DNA from: Acidimicrobiaceae bacterium
Lineage (GTDB): Bacteria > Actinomycetota > Acidimicrobiia > Acidimicrobiales > RAAP-2
Assembly (NCBI GenBank): GCA_003167415.1
Contig: PMTF01000026.1
Coordinates: 62,001 to 126,000 of the forward strand
Reading direction: 5' to 3'
DNA: 64,000 nucleotides
Numbering within the stretch: the stretch's first letter is position 1; each line of letters begins with the position of its first letter. A program made the position numbers and the translations under genes. The notes under the pieces were generated by a model. That model was given only the letters and a program-made list of their open reading frames with translations, did no database searches and was not told where the DNA came from. Positions 26,323-35,166 of this stretch are shown one piece after another.

Positions 26323-27454
26323 AGTTCTTCACTCGGCAGCGGAGCTTATTCCTCGGTGCTGGGATGAGCGCCTTTTGGGAGCGAGTGACTTCTATTTATC
26401 GACCAAATGGCTCACTGCTACAGAATTACTCAATGACATTCATCCGAATTATATTGTCGCACTAGATCAAGCGGGAGAGGTGATTGCGGGACTTGTCGCC
26501 TTCCTTTTCGACAGTAGAACTCCGCCATGGGAATTTTACCGGATCGACTGTGTTCTGAATCGCCTATTGAAGAAGCCGGATCATCTCAGTCGAGGCATTG
26601 CGAACGGTTCGGAAACTGATTTTGCTACGCTTCTCCCAACCCTATTCCTTGGGGGACGTCACGTCGGTCATGGCCGTCTTCTCCTTGCCCAAGAATTGAC
26701 GGCCTCCGTAAGGGGGGATGCGATGAATTCCGTCCTCGATTGCGCTGAAGAATTGGCGGGGTCCGGAGAAGCACGATCGGTTGGTTTCATGTTTGTTGAT
26801 GAGGGCGATGAACTTTGTGAATGCCTGGAAAAGCGGGCGTACCATCAACTACGAAACGCAGGTGCCGGGATTATGGAGATCGACTTTCCATCTTTCGACG
26901 AGTATCTAAAAAGATTCAGTGGACATCGACGACGGAATATCACAAAGGAACTCAGGCAGTTTGATGAAGCGGGGATTGTCTTCTCTGAGCGGTCACTAGA
27001 TGAAGTCAGCCAGGAGATATCGACCCTCGAAGCGCAGCTCGAACAGAAATACGGAATTAGTAATCCGGTTGAAGTGATTCAGAAAAAGCATGCTGTTGTC
27101 AGCGATCTCTTTCCAACTTCGACTGTTGTACTTACTGCTGAGCTTCACGGAAGGATTTGCGGATTTGTGCTTGCGATCAAGTGGCGTGATTCGATCTTTC
27201 TACGCCAGGCTGGTTTTGATTACGAGATGAACGGTAAACTTCCCATCTATTTCGGCGTCGCTTTTTATGAAGCCGTAAAGTATGCACTTAACGTCAGCGC
27301 GAAACGGATTTTCTATGCCATTGAGTCGACAGAAGCCAAATCGTCGCGAGGATGTCGCATCGTCGAGCAAAAGGTCTGGGTTCGTGGGCTGGACGTCGCC
27401 GCGGTTAAAACCCTCCAATCAATTCTTGGAACTGCTGCAGTCATGGTTGATTGA
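26306..27454 (+). CDS. FemAB/DUF482-like GNAT acyltransferase
   Basis: The 382-residue protein has the two-lobed GNAT/FemAB-like pattern: HPNYIVALDQAGEVIAGLVA, a middle GIMEIDFPSFDEYLKRFSGHRRRNITKE that is typical of peptidoglycan-recognition/FemAB-like proteins, and LTAELHGRICGFVLAIKW with LPIYFGVAFYEAVKYAL. Relatives use acyl-CoA or aminoacyl-tRNA as donor. It overlaps the preceding gene by 17 bases and closes the operon. It may attach the last building block. Which donor it uses cannot be told. Confidence 0.75.
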   Translation: MKYRTEVLHSAAELIPRCWDERLLGASDFYLSTKWLTATELLNDIHPNYIVALDQAGEVIAGLVAFLFDSRTPPWEFYRIDCVLNRLLKKPDHLSRGIANGSETDFATLLPTLFLGGRHVGHGRLLLAQELTASVRGDAMNSVLDCAEELAGSGEARSVGFMFVDEGDELCECLEKRAYHQLRNAGAGIMEIDFPSFDEYLKRFSGHRRRNITKELRQFDEAGIVFSERSLDEVSQEISTLEAQLEQKYGISNPVEVIQKKHAVVSDLFPTSTVVLTAELHGRICGFVLAIKWRDSIFLRQAGFDYEMNGKLPIYFGVAFYEAVKYALNVSAKRIFYAIESTEAKSSRGCRIVEQKVWVRGLDVAAVKTLQSILGTAAVMVD

Positions 27455-28011
27455 CTGAATGGGGGTACGGGGATTCGGTCCCAGGATTCCTTGCGTGTCA
27501 TGTCGCTTTGAGTACTTCGCCAACGTCCATGATGGTCCGATATTGACTCAATCATTGCATTGTCCGTTCACTCGAGTTCGTAGGAATACGTTCGCATTCA
27601 TCGGCGTGGCTGACATTTTGGCTTTGAGCGGCCTGTCACCAAAATCCGTCTTCAAGTCACGTGTTCGCAAATTCGGACTTTGCGCGGCGCTTTCCGAACT
27701 GAACGGATGTTCTTCCAAGAACTGATTCGCCCGGCCCGTACTCAATATGAAGTGAATCTGAAGTTAGATCCATTTGAGCAAAGTCCTTTCGTAGAGAGGG
27801 CCAAGTCGAAGACGGAGTTGATAGGCGGGAGCCCCATTACCTTTATGGCTGCGTATTGTTAATGAACTCCCCGAACCGAATATTGAAACCCGCATTGAAA
27901 GTTTCTTCGATAAATGGAAACAGAACTATTGAAACGCCAAGTGGTGGTCGATTCCGAGCCGTTCTGAGAGGAATCCACGCCGCAAGGTCTTGAAGAATCG
28001 AGCCCCCAATC
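27455..28011 (+). other. Gap between the biosynthetic operon and the TetR gene
   Basis: I see no convincing gene, tRNA or strong hairpin in this 557-bp stretch. The frames present have no recognisable motif and poor codon pattern. The operon terminator and the TetR promoter must lie here but no clear match was found. Confidence 0.4.
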
Positions 28012-28623
28012 GTGCGAAATCATATTTCCGAGACGGAAACTCATATTCTGGAAACGTGCGCCGAGCACATCGCCCGCGATGGAAAATCTTCGCTAAATAT
28101 TGTGGAGTTGGCTCGCAGTGCCGATGTCGCTGTCGCCACTGTTTATTATCATTTCAGCTCCAAGAAAAGCTTGGTCGCAATGGCTCAGGCCCACAATTAC
28201 ATCGTCAACTACGAGGAGCAGAGTGAAAGTCTAGCTAGTGCCGAACGGTCAGTCCTAGTTCAAGACGAAGATAAATTTTGGAGCGCGATGAGCGATCTAG
28301 TAAGTCTCGCGTGGTCCCTCGGCCAGCCGATGGAGGGTTGGACTGTCATAGAGACGTTGCTTGACATAAAGTCCGACGCCGTCACGTTCGAAGCGTTTAC
28401 TCAGGAGAACGATCGCAGATTCCAGCGTTGGATGGCCGTTCTCGAGGCGGCGAAGACATTGGATTGGGTCAATTCATCGATAGACATCGGCTTACTTGTC
28501 GTCAACTTCTGGTCGGCGTCAATTGGTCAAGTAATTTTCTCAGGTTCATCGGGAATTGATTGCTCGCCAGAACGATTCAAGGAGTACTTCCTCAGTTCTC
28601 TTCGACCGGCGACGACCAACTAA
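28012..28623 (+). CDS. TetR-family transcriptional regulator
   Basis: The 203-residue protein starts with GTG and has a TetR DNA-binding domain: ILETCAEHIARDGKSSLNIVELARSADVAVATVYYHFSSKKSLVA, including the typical 'TVYYHF-SKKSL' end of the recognition helix. The C-terminal helical domain (about 70-203) would bind a ligand. It follows the biosynthetic operon in the same direction, so control of that operon by the product or a precursor is plausible but unproven. Confidence 0.85.
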   Translation: MRNHISETETHILETCAEHIARDGKSSLNIVELARSADVAVATVYYHFSSKKSLVAMAQAHNYIVNYEEQSESLASAERSVLVQDEDKFWSAMSDLVSLAWSLGQPMEGWTVIETLLDIKSDAVTFEAFTQENDRRFQRWMAVLEAAKTLDWVNSSIDIGLLVVNFWSASIGQVIFSGSSGIDCSPERFKEYFLSSLRPATTN

Positions 28624-28920
28624 AAAGCGATCTTGCAAGGCGCAGCTGTCGGTTCAGTCGACAAGTTGACAACTAGTACCAAGACCACGCCCAATCCTGA
28701 GTGGAGTCGTTGACAAATGTGGTCGCCAACATAATGCGAGCACATTTGACGGGTAACGAGTCTTCCATCCCGTCGATTGAATTCCGATATTCGTATCATC
28801 GCTATTGATTCGATCCGAAATCAGACTCTACAAGATCAGAAATCCCGGCTTCAACCAGCACGTCAACATCCATTAATAAGCAACATTGCTCTTCGATGAA
28901 TTGTTGCCTTCTGTGCGAAT

Positions 28921-28955
28921 GAGGGTCCGGTCTAATGCAGATCGGCCGGACCCTC
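28921..28955 (-). terminator. Hairpin after the secreted-protein gene
   Basis: GAGGGTCCGG (28921-28930) and CCGGACCCTC (28946-28955) pair perfectly around a 15-nt loop, 25 nt beyond the stop of the minus-strand gene at 28980. No long T run follows, so it is a moderate terminator candidate. Confidence 0.55.
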
Positions 28956-28979
28956 CCCATCGACTGAGGTCAACCAAAA

Positions 28980-29765
28980 TCAAGTGCAAGTTGTTATGTT
29001 GCTCACATTGTCGCCCATGTTGTAAACGGTGGTGCTGCCAGACGCCAATACAGCGCAGGTGTTGTTGTTGCCAGTTGACACTGTCGGACTCCCGTAAGCC
29101 GTCCACGCCCCTTGATTCGCTGTGTACTTCAATGCCGAGTCTTGATAATTCGTGACCGTTCCGCCGGTTCCAGAATTATTCGAATAGATTTCGTCGTAGA
29201 CCAAGTTGCCAACAAAACCCGACGTCCACGACGTTTCAATTGTTGAGTCAATTTGAAACTTCCACACCGTCCCGCTCGAATACATAGCAAAAGTGTGTTG
29301 ATTGCTACCCGTAATTGACTTGCTCCACGAGTGAAGGATGGTGCCATTTTGCTCTATTTCTGCGTACCACCATTCGTAACCACCGCATTGGTGAGTGGTC
29401 CCAAATTCAACGTAATAGTCGTTACCCGCAATGTTGGCAACCATTACCTGGTCGACTTGGTCAGTTGTTGACGACGTGTTAAATACCTGAAGAGTTGAGC
29501 AGTTCGTTCCGGAAAGATTGGATGGTATCGAGTCATATCTTGTGACTTCGCTGCCCGTCAATACCTGACTCGCAAAGGATTTTAAAATTGTGGATGAGCC
29601 CTGCACGCTCGCTGACGCGATCGATGCAGGAACGAGAGTGAAGCTTGCCAGCAGCGTGACTACAAGCAATGAACCAACGAATGTCTGTCCAAACCAAGTT
29701 CTAATTTTGCGGCTCCGAAAATTCTGAGTCCATGACCAAGGTCGCCTTTGCAGTTCTCTTTCCAT
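28980..29765 (-). CDS. Secreted beta-rich protein of unknown function
   Basis: I start this 261-residue protein at ATG 29765 (MERELQRRPWSW), because AAGGAAG lies a few bases before it. A basic N-region and a hydrophobic stretch (FVGSLLVVTLLASFTLV) with cleavage near ASIASAS mark export. The mature part has paired Cys (GTNCSTL, THQCGGYEWWYAE, NNTCAVL, ITTCT) and phrases such as YYVEFGTTHQCGG, SITGSNQHTFAMYSSGTVWKFQ and LVYDEIYSNN. These resemble concanavalin-like secreted proteins of soil actinobacteria. I do not see G1 peptidase catalytic residues. Function unknown. Confidence 0.75.
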   Translation of the reverse strand: MERELQRRPWSWTQNFRSRKIRTWFGQTFVGSLLVVTLLASFTLVPASIASASVQGSSTILKSFASQVLTGSEVTRYDSIPSNLSGTNCSTLQVFNTSSTTDQVDQVMVANIAGNDYYVEFGTTHQCGGYEWWYAEIEQNGTILHSWSKSITGSNQHTFAMYSSGTVWKFQIDSTIETSWTSGFVGNLVYDEIYSNNSGTGGTVTNYQDSALKYTANQGAWTAYGSPTVSTGNNNTCAVLASGSTTVYNMGDNVSNITTCT

Positions 29766-30102
29766 TTTCTTCCTTTCAAAGGATCGTTGTTCGAATCGAA
29801 GGTGTTGCCAACAATTGCGACCCCTCGATACCGAAAGAACGTACGATCGGAAAGGAATGAAGGCCATTGTGAGACTTGATTTTCGAAGGGCATTTTGGAA
29901 TTACAATCTGAAATCACTCTCAAATGAAATGGCGTTTCAAATCATTCGCCTCGGTGTTGTGGGACGTTCTCCTCGAAGCACTTGGTCGAACGCTTTGTTC
30001 GAGTCAACTTTCCGTGGTCAATGTCTTTAAGTTCATAAGATGACATTTGAAGTGATTTCAGATTCACATTCGAGTTTCTGAGAGCCAAGTGGGGGATGAT
30101 CG

Positions 30103-31629
30103 GTGTCACGACGAATTAGCATTCTCGCCACAATCATCTTGTTGCTGTTTGCCGTCGTGGTGAGTCAAGCTGCGAATATCCAGTTCTTTCGCGCGCCGGC
30201 GCTCAACGCGTCGGCAAACAACCCACGCAACCTCAACACCTCTGGCACGTTCCCACGTGGCGAGATCATTGCCGCCGATGGCACCGTATTGGCTGAGTCA
30301 GTGAAGGAGAATGTACCCTTGATTCCCTATAGGAGGGTCTATCCCGACGGTTCATTGACCTCGGGCGTCGTGGGCTTCTCCTCGCACTGGTACGGGAACT
30401 GGGCGCTCGAGGACGAATACAACCAATACCTCACCGCGCACCAGCAACCACCCCAAAGCTTTGAACAGTTGCTGGCACCTACTAGCGCCGCCGACTCGGT
30501 TGTTCTAACGCTCTATCCTGCGTTACAACGAATCGCGCGCGCCAACTTCAAAGGTAAGGATGGGGCAGCGGTCGTGATCGTTCCGAAAACTGGTGCCATT
30601 CTCGCTTTGTACTCGAATCCCACGTACAACCCCATCCCCCTCACGTCACCTTCGGATCGAATTGCCAAAACTGCTTGGAATCGGTACCTCACACGAGACA
30701 GCGATGGATTCGAACCACTTGGCCTTGTCGCGACGCAGCAGACGTTTCCACCGGGCTCGACGTTCAAGGTCATAACGACTGCGGCCGCCGTCGCGTACAA
30801 GCCAGCCGATGTCTTCAAAGTTTTCACCCCCAATCGCAAGGGCCGTACGTGTACCACGTTGCCTCAAACGACTAAAGAACTCTGCAACAGCGGATTTGTA
30901 CCGTGCGGCGGCACAATTGCAGCGATGCTTCCGGTGTCCTGTGACCCCGGCTACGCCCTGCTCGGTCTCGACCTTGGCGCCGACATCATGTTTAAGGCGG
31001 CCACGTCATTCGGATTCAACTCGATCCCGCCAATCGACCTACCCACGATGGCCGGCGGCGCCGTTGCGAGCTACTTCCCGTCGGCTGGTTCCTTCTCCAA
31101 TGACTTGCCGGCCCTCGCTTATTCGTCGATTGGCCAGCAGAATGTCCGAGCCTCGGCTCTGCAAGACGCCTTGGTTGCAGCAGCAATTGGTAACGGGGGC
31201 GTCGAAATGACTCCTCATCTCATGAGCTACATCGCGTCACCCAGCGGCAAAATTTTGAAGCACTACAAGAACTCAGTGTGGAAGACGCCTCTGACAACCT
31301 CCCAGGACGCGCAGATTGTTCCCCTGATGCGCAGCGTCGTTACGCAAGGCACCGCCTCTGGCGTCGGATTGCTCGCCCAAGACGACGTGGCGTGCAAGAC
31401 CGGAACTGCGCAGACCGGCAACCAGAAAATGCAGACCGACGACTGGCTGATTTGCTTCGCGCCGGCAACTAACCCGACAGTTGCAGTCGCTGTCGTCGTC
31501 CCCTTCCAACCGACGGCATTCTTCGGTGCTCCAGTCGCTGGACCGATATTGAAGTGTTTGCTCGAAGCCGCGCTCGCAATCCAATCGCATCTTCCCGCAA
31601 CCGGAACAGCAACGACGTGCAGCAGTTAA
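30103..31629 (+). CDS. Class B penicillin-binding protein (PbpA/PBP2-like) with altered SxN motif
   Basis: The 508-residue protein has an N-terminal membrane anchor (SILATIILLLFAVVVSQAA), a short dimerisation part with PRGEIIAADGTVLAES, and a transpeptidase domain: PPGSTFKVIT (nucleophile Ser and Lys), and KTGTAQTG. The SxN motif is read as MLPVSCDPGYALL, i.e. SxD, where PbpA-type proteins usually have SCN. It begins with GTG after a G-rich ribosome site. Class B PBPs cross-link peptidoglycan and are beta-lactam targets. A lone extra copy near a biosynthetic cluster could be a housekeeping paralog or a resistant target; the sequence cannot decide. Confidence 0.88.
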   Translation: MSRRISILATIILLLFAVVVSQAANIQFFRAPALNASANNPRNLNTSGTFPRGEIIAADGTVLAESVKENVPLIPYRRVYPDGSLTSGVVGFSSHWYGNWALEDEYNQYLTAHQQPPQSFEQLLAPTSAADSVVLTLYPALQRIARANFKGKDGAAVVIVPKTGAILALYSNPTYNPIPLTSPSDRIAKTAWNRYLTRDSDGFEPLGLVATQQTFPPGSTFKVITTAAAVAYKPADVFKVFTPNRKGRTCTTLPQTTKELCNSGFVPCGGTIAAMLPVSCDPGYALLGLDLGADIMFKAATSFGFNSIPPIDLPTMAGGAVASYFPSAGSFSNDLPALAYSSIGQQNVRASALQDALVAAAIGNGGVEMTPHLMSYIASPSGKILKHYKNSVWKTPLTTSQDAQIVPLMRSVVTQGTASGVGLLAQDDVACKTGTAQTGNQKMQTDDWLICFAPATNPTVAVAVVVPFQPTAFFGAPVAGPILKCLLEAALAIQSHLPATGTATTCSS

Positions 31630-31772
31630 TGCCCCTGATATCCGTCCTGTGATTCTGACTAGTCGGGCTGAGTGCAGAAACTCATCAACCAAAGCGTCAG
31701 CAGTCTCCAGATCGTCAAGGAATTCTGCGTGATGATGACGGCTATTGAATTGAAGACCCTTGACTCGTACTT

Positions 31773-32153
31773 TCATGTAAACCAGACACTGGACCAAAAA
31801 ACACCCGTCCCAATTGTCGAGCTCCCTGTAGCCGAAGTCCTGTCGAGAGCATCAAGGTGTACAAGACTTAATTCCGATGACCACTTAAAGCCCGCAGAAG
31901 CGTTCTGGCTTGTTCTGGCGTTAAAGTCCTGCCTGCGGAACGCTGCGACTTCGCGGCGCGCGACAATCACGCCACATTTCGAGACACACTTCCCCACCGG
32001 ATGGGCACATGCCCTCTTTAGTTCGTTTGGCTTTGCGATCCTTGCTAGTCGTTTCGCTCGCTTTGTGTCAAGCCAGAATGCCCCGCCAATTGAAAATACT
32101 GACGCGCTTACGGAAGCCGCGACAACAGCCCAGTCGGTGCTAGTAATGCTCAC
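31773..32153 (-). CDS. Short protein with one N-terminal membrane helix, doubtful
   Basis: The 126-residue frame starts MSITSTDWAVVAASVSASVF with a hydrophobic helix and a basic end (DTKRAKRLARIAK). It overlaps the stop of the upstream gene by four bases, which supports a real start. The second half has no convincing pattern and may be a frameshifted tail. Nothing is known of its role. Confidence 0.35.
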   Translation of the reverse strand: MSITSTDWAVVAASVSASVFSIGGAFWLDTKRAKRLARIAKPNELKRACAHPVGKCVSKCGVIVARREVAAFRRQDFNARTSQNASAGFKWSSELSLVHLDALDRTSATGSSTIGTGVFWSSVWFT

Positions 32154-32563
32154 CCGTCGCCCTCTGTGCCAACCTGGGGCGGCAGCGTGTCAAGATCTGG
32201 CCCTACGGTGAATCCCATCGACATTCGCCACTCCGTATCCGCTTCGGCGGCCTCGGCCATTGTGATAATCGTGTCTACGACTTCGCGCGCGAAAGCGGGT
32301 GGAAACTCTCCTTGGCATTCGATTGCCACTTCTGCGCGACATGTGTTTTCTCCGCGCTCATCAACCTTGACGCGCTGCGAGAGCCGAAGTGTTACGCGGG
32401 ACGTTGAGCCTTGAAACTCCTTATGGTCCAAATGCACTTTGAAGCCAGCGTGCCAATAGTCGTCACTTTTCCTACTGAGTCGAGTTGCGAGATGGTCGGT
32501 CACAACACACCACGGTGGACAGGGCCGGGGCTCGTCCCATCCCCACTCTTCTCTCGTTCTCAT
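32150..32563 (-). CDS. Small actinobacterial protein with CPPWC motif (DUF6907-like)
   Basis: The 137-residue protein begins at ATG 32563 with GGAG 7 nt upstream. It has CPPWCVVTDHLATRL near the N-terminus, a phrase common in short actinobacterial proteins of unknown function, then LRLSQRVKVDE and a helix-rich C-terminus with AREVVDTIITMAEAAEAD. No signal or membrane segment. It heads a two-gene unit with the doubtful membrane peptide. Function unknown. Confidence 0.65.
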   Translation of the reverse strand: MRTREEWGWDEPRPCPPWCVVTDHLATRLSRKSDDYWHAGFKVHLDHKEFQGSTSRVTLRLSQRVKVDERGENTCRAEVAIECQGEFPPAFAREVVDTIITMAEAAEADTEWRMSMGFTVGPDLDTLPPQVGTEGDG

Positions 32564-32630
32564 TCGATCACTCCAGCACCAATGTGTGACCTGTGCCGGG
32601 TGCCTGCTAGCAGACCCCACTGTCAAACTT

Positions 32631-32980
32631 ATGAGAATAAACGTCGTAACTGATTGCGTCTTTTGCCGCATAGTGAACGGATCCGAGCCCGCCCTCATCG
32701 TCTACCAGGACCCGGACTCGATCGCGTTTTTCCCACTGGCACCGGCAGTAGAAGGGCACACGCTGTTCTCCCCCGCGTTCATGCGCGAACCCTTTTTGAT
32801 ATCGACGTCACGAGTGCGGGAGCGTTATTGATTGCCGCGACCAATGTGGCGCGAATGCTCAGCGATTCACTACGCCCTGACGGAATGACCATGTTCCAGA
32901 CGAATGAACGTGCCGGATGGCAGTCCGTCTTCCAATGGGTGGTTCAAAGAAGACTTGTCGATGCTCTTCAGATCACATGA
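32631..32980 (+). pseudogene. Decayed HIT-family hydrolase
   Basis: The first frame gives DCVFCRIVNGSEPALIVYQD and EGHTLFSP. The frame then shifts in a run of C bases near 32770-32776, and another frame continues ARTLFDIDVTSAGALL and NERAGWQSVF. One more C would restore the frame. The catalytic HxHxH is also lost: the expected His triad after QSVF reads QWVVQRRL. HIT proteins hydrolyse nucleotide conjugates; this copy cannot. The histidine loss argues for genuine decay rather than only a sequence error. Confidence 0.75.
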
Positions 32981-33002
32981 GCGACGTGCCTAGCTCCCCA
33001 AG

Positions 33003-33095
33003 GTTGGCCGGAAACCGCCGGAATGGGTGGCCGGAAACAATCGGAATGGCCGGCCGCAAACTCTCGGAATCCGCAGCCAGAAACCCTCGAGGTGT
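33003..33095. repeat. Tandem ~23-bp repeats, possible IS21-type end
   Basis: Four imperfect units follow one another, each with GGCCGGAAAC (or GCCGCAAAC, GCCAGAAAC) and then CGGAATGG-like sequence. Arrays of this kind with this wording occur at the ends of IS21-family elements in high-GC bacteria, as I recall. No istA or istB gene is nearby, so this would be a solo end left by deletion. Confidence 0.5.
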
Positions 33096-33184
33096 CGTTC
33101 AGGTCTCCAAAGTCATAGATGACAGGTCGGCCGGTATCTTTCAAGACACGGTGCACATTTGTATTCCATGTGCGTCAATCGCGG

Positions 33185-34255
33185 TTAACTGCGGCCAATT
33201 CGACGAACGGTACCCCATATAAATAATGCGGCTAAGCCCAAAACGACAACGACTTCGACGCTCTGGAAGACCCAGAAGTGGCTACTTGGCTGATAGGTCG
33301 TCCAAAGCGTGTAGTGATGATTGGAAAGCCACCGAGCCGCACCAACGCTCCCTCCATTCGAAGAGAGTGCTCTGTCAAAGATATTGTTTGCGGAGGCTCT
33401 GTTCAACACTTGCCCCTTCGGACCAGTGAGATAACCGCCTACGACCCACCTACCATTAAGTCCCGCCTCCAACTGACCACCGTTTAAGGAACCGTAATTG
33501 AGGCCAATTGCGAGTATTTTTGACGATGAAAGCGTCCAAAGTTTCAGAAGACGGGGAAGAACTTCGTACGCGGCTCCAAGTAGGGCACTAACCACGAATG
33601 CCGTCGTCGCAATCGCGGACACGGTTCTTTTGGTTATCACTCCAAGGAAACTGCCACAAGCCAGAGCAAACAGAGACCAGGCGGCAAGCATCCACCCGGT
33701 TGTATCGAAGAGTCCACCCTGCCAATGGCTGTCTGCTCCCGTTACTTCAAATGGATGAGCGTACCAATTTCCAAACAGGATTCCGATGACAAAAGTGACT
33801 ATCGTGAAAAAGAGGGCGAGGACGCCGAATTTTGTGAGAAAGTATCGAGTCCTACCAGTCCCCTGGGTCCAAGTAAAACGAAAAGTTCCCGATTCAAATT
33901 CATTCGACAGTAGTGGCGCCCCGACGAAAGCGCCAACGAGCATCGGAAGCACGCCCAAGACAATGAGCAGCCCCGTAAAAACGTCATTCATATTTTGGAG
34001 AGCGTTATCGAGGTCTCCACATGGCACATGGTTAATGGGGCGTGCGACACATCCATGATTCACATAACTTGCATAACTGCCATGTGTATAAATCTGGCAC
34101 ACGACAATTGCAGTCACGATGACAGCAAAAATGAATGCGAAGCTTAGCAACGCGGCGCGATGTTGAATCCAAGTCGTCTGGATCGCCCGTCTAATGGAGC
34201 GACGCTGTCTCAAGTCAGGTGAGGTGCTGGGCCGCGGTGTGGTCAGCGTTGTCAT
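33185..34255 (-). CDS. ABC-2-type transporter permease
   Basis: The 356-residue membrane protein has about six helices, the first at ALLSFAFIFAVIVTAIVVC, followed by a long outside loop with two Cys (HGCVARP, VPCGD). The phrase LLSNEFESGTFRFTWTQGTGRTRY is typical of the cytoplasmic coupling region of actinobacterial ABC-2 permeases. The gene overlaps the ATPase gene by four bases, and a YtrA-type GntR gene heads the operon. Such exporters often answer to cell-wall stress; the substrate is unknown. Confidence 0.85.
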   Translation of the reverse strand: MTTLTTPRPSTSPDLRQRRSIRRAIQTTWIQHRAALLSFAFIFAVIVTAIVVCQIYTHGSYASYVNHGCVARPINHVPCGDLDNALQNMNDVFTGLLIVLGVLPMLVGAFVGAPLLSNEFESGTFRFTWTQGTGRTRYFLTKFGVLALFFTIVTFVIGILFGNWYAHPFEVTGADSHWQGGLFDTTGWMLAAWSLFALACGSFLGVITKRTVSAIATTAFVVSALLGAAYEVLPRLLKLWTLSSSKILAIGLNYGSLNGGQLEAGLNGRWVVGGYLTGPKGQVLNRASANNIFDRALSSNGGSVGAARWLSNHHYTLWTTYQPSSHFWVFQSVEVVVVLGLAALFIWGTVRRIGRS

Positions 34256-35166
34256 CGCGTTAGCCTCGAAGTCTCAATTGACGCGATTGATAGCGGACCC
34301 GATAAGGCTGTGGCGGATGGATCGCGAAGATAGGCCAGTACTAATTCGTCAAGGGAGGCCTCGTGACGTTCCCATCCGCTCGGGAGTTCTGTCGATCCAT
34401 TGGCGCGCACGAGCATTTGTGTGCGCCGAGGGGACCGCTGCATTGCAATCACTGGAAACAGCTCAACGACGTCATCGACTTGGTCAGTCGGTACGGTGAT
34501 CACCATGTGCTCGGCCAACAGGCGGTCTATTTCGTCTGCCATTTGCACTCGACCATCGGCGAGAAGGATTAGGTAGTCCGCGACGCGTTCCAGCTCGGAG
34601 ACGACGTGCGAAGAAAACACAACCGAGAGCCCCCCTTCGGCCACAGAACTCATAATCAATGACATGATGTCGTCACGCGCTACTGGATCGAGCCTGGCGA
34701 GCGGTTCATCCAGTACGAGAAGTTCTGGGTGACGAGCAAGTGCCAACGTAAGAGCAAGCTGCGCTTGCTGGCCTCCCGATAATTTGCCCACCTTTTGATC
34801 TAGTCGGATGTCAAGGGTACTTAGTCTCGCCTTTGCCTCTTCTACTTCGAATCGCGAATTGAGGTTGCCGGCGACAGTAAGCACTGATCGCACCGGCAGG
34901 TGACGGTATAGCAGAGCGTCCTGAGCGACAAACGCGATTCGTTCCCGCGCCTGAATCGAGCCCGGCACAGTTCCGTCAAGAACGGTAATCTCGCCGACGG
35001 TCGGCTTGCAAAGCCCAACCAGGCAATGAAGCAAGGTTGTTTTCCCAGCGCCGTTGGACCCCACAAGTGCGACTATTCGACCCGTCGGCACGTTCAAGGT
35101 GCAATCGCGAACGGCCGAAGTGGTCCCAAACGAGACTCCCAGTCCGAAACTCTCGATCACGCTCAT
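34252..35166 (-). CDS. ABC transporter ATP-binding protein
   Basis: The 304-residue ATPase has Walker A GSNGAGKTTLLHCLVGL, Q-loop AFVAQDALLY, signature KLSGGQQAQLALTLAL, Walker B LLVLDEPLARLDP and switch FSSHVVSELE. A C-terminal extension of ~90 residues carries no known motif. Gene order regulator-ATPase-permease with four-base overlaps marks one operon. It powers the permease at 33185-34255. Confidence 0.9.
   Translation of the reverse strand: MSVIESFGLGVSFGTTSAVRDCTLNVPTGRIVALVGSNGAGKTTLLHCLVGLCKPTVGEITVLDGTVPGSIQARERIAFVAQDALLYRHLPVRSVLTVAGNLNSRFEVEEAKARLSTLDIRLDQKVGKLSGGQQAQLALTLALARHPELLVLDEPLARLDPVARDDIMSLIMSSVAEGGLSVVFSSHVVSELERVADYLILLADGRVQMADEIDRLLAEHMVITVPTDQVDDVVELFPVIAMQRSPRRTQMLVRANGSTELPSGWERHEASLDELVLAYLRDPSATALSGPLSIASIETSRLTR

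Noticed and set aside
18094-27454. Capsule-type O-methyl phosphoramidate pathway
   Set aside because: The PPDK-like pair recalls glutamine kinase, but the nucleotidyltransferase and further phosphoramidate enzymes are missing. The ligase, AsnB and acyltransferase suggest a different product.
28980-29765. Second eqolisin-like peptidase
   Set aside because: The secreted protein has a similar beta-rich outline, but I could not find the Gln and Glu candidates in order, so it is left as unknown.
31672-32211. Plus-strand 179-codon frame at 31.7-32.2 kb
   Set aside because: It is antisense to the coupled minus-strand gene pair, which has a better start (GGAG) and overlap. Its composition is not protein-like.
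33003-33095. CRISPR array
   Set aside because: Units are ~23 bp, imperfect and contiguous, without unique spacers of regular length, and no cas genes are present. No CRISPR array was seen anywhere in the window.
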